64,000 bases of DNA from Chlorocebus sabaeus (lineage: Eukaryota > Chordata > Mammalia > Primates > Cercopithecidae). The DNA lies in the NCBI RefSeq assembly GCF_047675955.1, contig NC_132915.1, forward strand, positions 15,480,766 through 15,544,765, read 5' to 3'. The position numbers and the translations under genes are program-made. The notes below the pieces were generated by a model. It searched no databases. It had not been told where the DNA came from and saw nothing but the letters and a program-made list of their open reading frames with translations. Below are positions 58,989-64,000 of this stretch, piece after piece. Every line of letters begins with the position of its first letter. Within the stretch, counting starts at the first letter, position 1.

Positions 58989-59374
58989 ATGGAATACTAT
59001 GCAGCCATAAAAAAGATGAGTTCATGTCCTTTTAGGGACATAGATGAAGCTGGAAACCATCATTCTCAGCAAACTAACACAGGAACAGAAAACCAAACAC
59101 TGCATGTTCTCACTCATAAGCGGGAGTTGAACAATGAGAACATATGGACACAGGGAGGGGAATATCACACACTGGGACCTGTCGGGAGGCAGGGAGCAAG
59201 GGGAGGGATAGCATTAGGAGAAATACCTAATGTAGGTAATGGGTTGATGGGTGCAGCAAACCACCAAGGCACGTGTATACCTATGTAAAAAACTGCACGT
59301 TCTGCATATGTATCCCAAAACTTAAGTACAAAATAAATTAATTAATTTAATTTAATTTAAAAGGGAAAGTGCAG

Positions 59375-59869
59375 GAGTACTCACTTCCCCTGCCCCTTCC
59401 TGCTAGCATACTTATGAATGGGCAAGGGTCATTCATGGAGAGAAAAGACTACCCTAGGCTGGCACTACAAGGGAACTCTAAAACATTAGCTCACTGTTCC
59501 CCTAAAAGTCACTTAGCTGGAATATTATGATTCAAGACTTAGCTCAAATGTCATCCCCTCAGAAAAGGTACGCCTAACTACCCCCATCTAATGCCCCACA
59601 CTCCACAATCACTTTCTATTGTTTTGCAATTTTTAAGATGTTCTTCATAGGCCTAATGCCTGTAAATTGTATTTATTTACTTGCTCACAGTCTGTATCTT
59701 TCAGGGAGAATGAAAGCAGAACACTATATTCCCAACATCTAGAATAGTTCCTGGAGCACTTATGACACTCGATACATTTTTAAATTAATTTGTATCTTCT
59801 TACTCCTTTGAAAGTTATCATGGCTCCAGGGTTATTTCTTCTAGTTCATCTGTTTCAATGGTATTACCC
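59375..59869 (+). mobile_element. L2 LINE fragment, sense (core 59520-59790)
   Basis: 'aagacttagctcaaatgtca', 'cccctcagaaaaggtacgcc' and 'cccaacatctagaatagttc' follow the L2 3' consensus. The flanks to either side are unassigned. Confidence 0.65.
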
Positions 59870-60025
59870 TCAGCTTACTTAATATTTGTTGGACACCTGA
59901 TATGTATCTGACACTGTTCTGGGTGCTTGGGATACAGTAGAGAAAAACAAATTTATGCCTTGATGAAGTTTCTATTTTACTGCAAAGAATTCTTAATAAA
60001 CAAATGAATAAATATATACCATGTT

Positions 60026-60285
60026 ATACAAGGAACTTAAACAAATTTACATGAAAAAACAAATAACCCCATCAAAAAGTGAGTGAAGGATATGAACATG
60101 TACTTCTCAAAAGAAGACATTTATGTGGCCAAAAAATATATGAAAAAAAGCTCATCATCATTGGTCATTAGAGAAATGCAAATCAAAACCACGATGAGAT
60201 ACCATCTCACGCCAGTTAGAATGGCAATCATTAAAAAGTCAGGAAACAACAGGTACTGGAGAGGATATGGAGAAGTAGGAGCACT
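60026..60285 (+). mobile_element. Internal L1PA ORF2 fragment without 3' end, sense
   Basis: About 260 bp nearly identical in order to 58404-58662 of the L1 upstream. It starts 'acaaggaacttaaacaaatt' and ends near 'ggagaagtaggagcactg'. Both L1 ends are missing and there is no poly(A). Confidence 0.9.
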
Positions 60286-60473
60286 GTGTATGTGGGTTGG
60301 AGGGGGGCACGGAATTAAAGCAGAGTAAGAGAGTAGAAAGTGATGGCCTGGTGGGCATGAAGGTCTGATGGAAGATCATGGAATATCTGAAGGATTGAGG
60401 GAAAGAGCAAAACAGGTAACTGAGAGAAGAGCACTGCAGGCAGCCACATGTCAAAGCCCTGAGAAGGAACATG

Positions 60474-60718
60474 CTTTGGGAGGTTAAGGCAGGTGGAACA
60501 TGAGGTCAGGAGATGGAGACCATCCTGGTTAACATGGTGAAACCCCATCTCTACTAAAAATACAAAAAATTTAGCCAGGCGTTGTGGCGGGTGCCTGTAG
60601 TCTCAGCTACTCAGGAGGCTGAGGCCGGAGAATGGCGTGAACCCGGGAGACAGAGCTTGCAGTGAGCTGAGATGGCACCATTGCACTCCAGCCTGGGCAG
60701 CAGAGTGAGACTCCATCT
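60474..60718 (+). mobile_element. AluY-like element, 5'-truncated, sense
   Basis: Starts at 'ctttgggaggttaaggcagg', lacking about the first 30 bp. It has 'gagaatggcgtgaacccggg'. Flanks 'aaggaacatg' and 'aggaaccaatg' may be a decayed duplication. Its A-tail has expanded into the adjacent microsatellite. Confidence 0.9.
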
Positions 60719-60850
60719 CAAAAAAAGAAAGAAAGAAAGGAAAGGAAAGGAAAGGAAGGAAGGAAGGAAGGAAGGAAGGAAGGAAGGAAGGAAGGAAGGA
60801 AGGGAGGGAGGGAGGGAGGGAGGGAGGGAGGGAGGGAGGGAGGGAGGGAA
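60719..60850 (+). repeat. (GAAA)n-(GGAA)n-(GGGA)n polypurine microsatellite
   Basis: About 130 bp of uninterrupted purine on the + strand in three successive blocks. It grows out of the Alu A-tail. Proline/serine/leucine-rich minus-strand and Lys/Glu/Gly-rich plus-strand frames here are artefacts. Confidence 0.96.
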
Positions 60851-61300
60851 ACCAGGAACCAATGTGGCAGGCAGAGAGTGAACAAGGTAGAGACTTGTAG
60901 GAAATGCGATAGGTAAGAAGGTAGCTGGGGACTAGATCTGGTGGAGCCTTGTGGACCCTGCTAAGGACTTGGGCTTTTATTCTTAGTGAGATGAGGAATC
61001 ATCCTGAGTGTTCTAGACTAGAAAGATCTCTCTTTTGGAAAGTAAACTGAGACTGCCAAATGTGGTAACAGACCATGGCTTAGTGGGAGTAGAAGTGGAG
61101 GTGAGAATAAAAGGACAGAGGCCATATTGGCTCTATTGCAGTAGCCCAGGTAAGAAATAATGTTGGCTTGGACTAGGAAATAGGGGAAAAAGTATTTGGG
61201 TACATCTTTTGAAGAAAGAGTCAATGGAATTTACAGAAAGATTCAATGCGGGATATAAAAGCAAATATCAAGGTCCAGATTTCAGTTCTTTCCTCTAACC

Positions 61301-61860
61301 TTTCTGCTTTAAGTTTCTCTCGTGAATTCCTAATTATATCTCCTCGGCAAACTACGGATCTCACCCGGGTCTTCCTCCACAGGGCAGGGCCTAGTTCTCA
61401 TTCTGGATCCCCTTCATGACCATGCAACTAGCTGAAAAGCAATTGCTCCATACACAGTTATCAGGAGGAGCCCCTACCTGACTCTCCTGCTTTATCTTAC
61501 CAATCTCTATTATCACCCTGCACTCAAATCAAAATATCCTGCCTCTGAAACATTCAAATCCCATCTGTTCCATAAAGCTCACTCGGTCTAATCTCTATGT
61601 CCTTTAAAATTTATAGAAATTGTAAAATTCATCAGGCAAGCAATTATGTTTTGCATTGTGACATCTCTTCTTGTTGTCAATTTAAATGTTTTATTATTGC
61701 TTAATATTTCATGCAATCTTGTATCATTAGTGAAAATACAAATTCTTCATGGACAGAAAAATCTACCTTATATTCCTTTATGTTCTCTTATCACATAGCA
61801 TTTGCTGACACACAGTGCCCTGTATTTAGTAGATGATGAATAAAAATGAACTCATGTGAT
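61301..61860 (+). mobile_element. Possible L2-like remnant, sense
   Basis: 'ctgaaacattcaaatcccat' and 'gctgacacacagtgccctgt' near the end resemble an L2 3' region. Strongly decayed. Confidence 0.4.
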
Positions 61861-64000
61861 TACATAAACTTGATTATATTCTGGCTCTAGTTTCTCCCTC
61901 CATTTCCTCACCATCCGTCTCCTTATTGTTCACACATAACCAATCATAGAGCCCCTCAAATGTGTCTGTTTTAGCTGAAGACAGGGTTAATATAGGGAAG
62001 AAATGTAATATATAACTAGAAGGATAAGCTGCAGTTTTATCTTGGAGTCTATAATGCAAGACTAGAGACCTAACACTTAATTTGGTAGGCAATTGTAAAT
62101 CTTTAAATGCTTTTGAACAAGGTGGTGCCATGACAATAGCCATGTTTTAGTAAAGAAGGTTAATCTACCTACGTGTATATTATGGATTGTAAAGGAAATA
62201 GGTGAGTGAGTGCTGATATTCCTGATCTAACTACTGAACTGGTTCACGTGAGAAGTATTAAAGGCCAGAAACAAAGCACTGGCAAAGAAATGTGAAGTAT
62301 GCAGTAAAAGGGGGTTAGATATCATGACTGAAAAAGAGAGGAGTTACATGTGAGAGGTTTTAATGTTCAGTTCCTGGGAAAAACAATTATTACATCATTA
62401 ATAGAAATAGTGAAGTCAAGGAAAAGTCAATTGCAGAAAGAGCACAGTGAATGATTTTCAACATTCTAAATTTGAGATGGCATCATTTATCCACATAGAG
62501 CCACTTTGGAGGCAATAGGAGATAAAGGATTATAAGTTAAAGGAAATGTCTGTAATAGAGAGTTTTATGAGAGACAACGGTTTGCAAAAGCACAACCTTC
62601 AGCTTTCCCCAATTTAGCCTGTTGTCCCCACTTACACAAATCCAGCTGCCACAGCTTAAATTATCTCGAACAACTAGCTTGTAACAGGGATATTCAAGAG
62701 ACAGAGGGACAAAGGATTAGAAAGAAAGTCCTGGTGTGGCTGAAGCTGCGATTACAAGCTGGACTCCTGCTCTAATGTGAAAATCTTTCCTTAACTTACT
62801 CAAATTCTTCCCTCATTATGTTACTGGGATATCAAGTCTGGCCAGTGAATTTCTCTCAAATACATTCTATACCAGTAAATTTCATAGTAATAATATACTA
62901 AACATGATAACTAACATGAATTACAGTCATAATGCCTTTTCAGAGCTCATGCTGCTCTTTATGTTTAAGTTGTGATGTTATTGACTTGCCTTAGTCAACC
63001 ACACACCATACATGATTTCTAGAAACCACACTCTCCAGAAAGCCTGGTGCCATTCCATATAGATCAAGCACTGCATTACAGTCAACTCTCCCGGTTGATA
63101 AAAGCATGAATCCAAAGATGAACTCAGCAAACCTAAGAGAGTGGTTTTGCTGAATTGCATTAATATCTATTGGAAGCAATGGTGAATGAATCATAAAACA
63201 CAAAGGAGTATGGATGTATTTAAAGAAGATTGAAAAAGGACACAAGTGTGATTTCTATTGAGTCTCAAAAGGTAAACCTCTAACTTATAAGCACGAAAAG
63301 AAGAAAAGTACTACCTATAACCGTAGACAAATAGAAAAAGGAATAACAAAAATTATGGCATAAAAGACCAAACCAATCATTATGACAACAACCAAATTTA
63401 CAGTTTATGTGAGGAATCTATACAGAAGATTGACAGTGGGAAAATGCAAAGAGATAGACTCTCTGAATGGGTTTCAAGTTCTGAGAACTGACTGAAATTG
63501 ACAATAAAGAATTTCATGCATTTTTCTCTAGGTTTGTATCTTTTGTAACTGCACATACAGACAAATAATCACTCAACGTATACACAAAAGTTCCTTATTT
63601 AGAGGCAAATGAATTATGCAATTATAAAATCATTTTAATACTACATCTGTAAAAGAAGCTTTAGAAACCAACAGTTTCAAAAGAGACTCCAGATGAGATG
63701 TAATATGCTAATTTGGGAAGCTGCAACTTTAAACACTAGGAATGTAAGCATAGCAAAAGAAAAAAAGGTTAAGTGTAGGTCAATATTTCTTAAATTCCAT
63801 TTTTATGACTTTGTCCATATAACACATATAAAGATTTCAAATCAATATTTAACTATTTAGTTATCATACATTTCTTAGTCACCAGGAGAGAAAAAGAATA
63901 GAAAGAAGAAAACAAAACAGTTCTATAGGAATAAAACATTGCTTTAAACGTTAACGTTTGTTACAGAAACACTAACATTCTCTTCAGGGTAGGTGTGTCT
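61861..64000. other. No gene; mostly unique AT-rich sequence to the window edge
   Basis: About 2.1 kb. Positions 62080-62250 ('ttttgaacaaggtggtgcca') resemble the L2-like ancient repeat. Otherwise I recognise no repeat, RNA gene or supported coding region. Short minus-strand frames near 63.0-63.2 kb are unsupported. Confidence 0.45.

Larger units (their letters stand above)
57552..59345 (+). mobile_element. 5'-truncated L1PA, sense
   Basis: The last ~1.7 kb of an L1PA: ORF2 from the post-reverse-transcriptase region, then the 3' UTR. It ends near 'gtatcccaaaacttaagtac' with a patterned AT-rich tail (59330-59362) in place of pure poly(A). It is homologous to the 3' part of the full-length antisense L1. 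It carries a 72-bp tandem duplication. Confidence 0.92.
59870..61300 (+). mobile_element. L2-like ancient mammalian repeat, sense, with two later insertions
   Basis: The pieces 59870-60025 ('gacactgttctgggtgcttg'), 60286-60473 ('catgtcaaagccctgagaag') and 60850-61300 ('ggagccttgtggaccctgct', 'gacttgggcttttattctta', 'attgcagtagcccaggtaag') keep the order of one ancient mammal-wide repeat. I associate it with L2 but am not sure of the family. An L1 shard and an Alu interrupt it. Confidence 0.55.

Noticed and set aside
60721..60850. CRISPR-like array
   Set aside because: The repeats are 4-bp microsatellite units without spacers, in a primate genome.
60611..60881. Proline/serine/leucine-rich and Lys/Glu/Gly-rich frames
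   Set aside because: Direct translations of the polypurine microsatellite and the Alu next to it.
1..64000. tRNA, rRNA, snRNA or other structural RNA genes
   Set aside because: Scanning by eye found only tRNA-derived MIR and 7SL-derived Alu elements, no intact structural RNA gene. A covariance-model search would settle this.

Overview
This window looks like intergenic or intronic DNA from a human or closely related catarrhine primate genome. The evidence is the density and age mix of its repeats: many Alu elements (J-, S- and Y-like), primate L1PA LINEs, THE1/MST/MLT LTRs, Tigger and MER5 DNA-transposon relics, and mammal-wide MIR and L2 remnants. I found no protein-coding gene, host exon structure, structural RNA gene or CRISPR array that I can support. 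Every longer open frame is explained by an L1 coding remnant, an Alu or L1 read in the wrong frame or strand, an LTR, or a simple repeat. Repeat family names are from memory of consensus sequences and were not checked against a library; where I recognise only the class, I say so.

Layout. 1-2.0 kb: antisense ancient L1 3' pieces. 2.0-8.5 kb: a nearly full-length antisense L1PA with inactivated ORF2 and ORF1 and a long 5' UTR. 8.5-10.8 kb: more antisense L1M, Alus and an MST-like LTR. 10.8-13.7 kb: an ancient sense L1 carrying a 138-bp internal duplication. 13.7-22.9 kb: mostly unique sequence with MIRs, the 5' half of another ancient L1, Alus, a MER5 and an MLT-like LTR. 22.9-31.1 kb: an LTR-rich block in which two related LTRs flank 2.3 kb of unique sequence, followed by nested ERV/MST LTRs, a MER4-like solo LTR and a THE1 3' end, with a Tigger-like fragment among them. 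31.1-40 kb: L2, a HAL1-like fragment, MER5A, an AT-rich near-palindrome, a Tigger/MER-like element and an AluJ. 40-46.3 kb: an ancient, almost end-to-end sense L1 interrupted by four Alu units and a 375-bp alternating purine-pyrimidine tract. 46.3-54.7 kb: Alus, an old LINE-like 3' end, an MST-like LTR, MER5A, and a long low-repeat stretch. 54.4-54.75 kb: a candidate retrocopy 3' end with AATAAA and A40. 54.8-61.9 kb: an L2 split by an MLT1 LTR, an antisense L1, a sense 5'-truncated L1PA with a tandem duplication, and an older L2-like repeat interrupted by a tail-less L1 shard and an Alu with a large polypurine microsatellite. 61.9-64 kb: mostly unique AT-rich DNA.

There is no operon-like or pathway-like cooperation to describe. 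The structure is layered retrotransposition, readable from several target-site duplications. The points most worth a second look are local rearrangement scars (138-bp and 72-bp duplications, the tail-less L1 fragment), DNA-structure-prone tracts, and the antisense L1 5' UTR that could act as a promoter toward increasing coordinates. I did not find an undescribed biological system.
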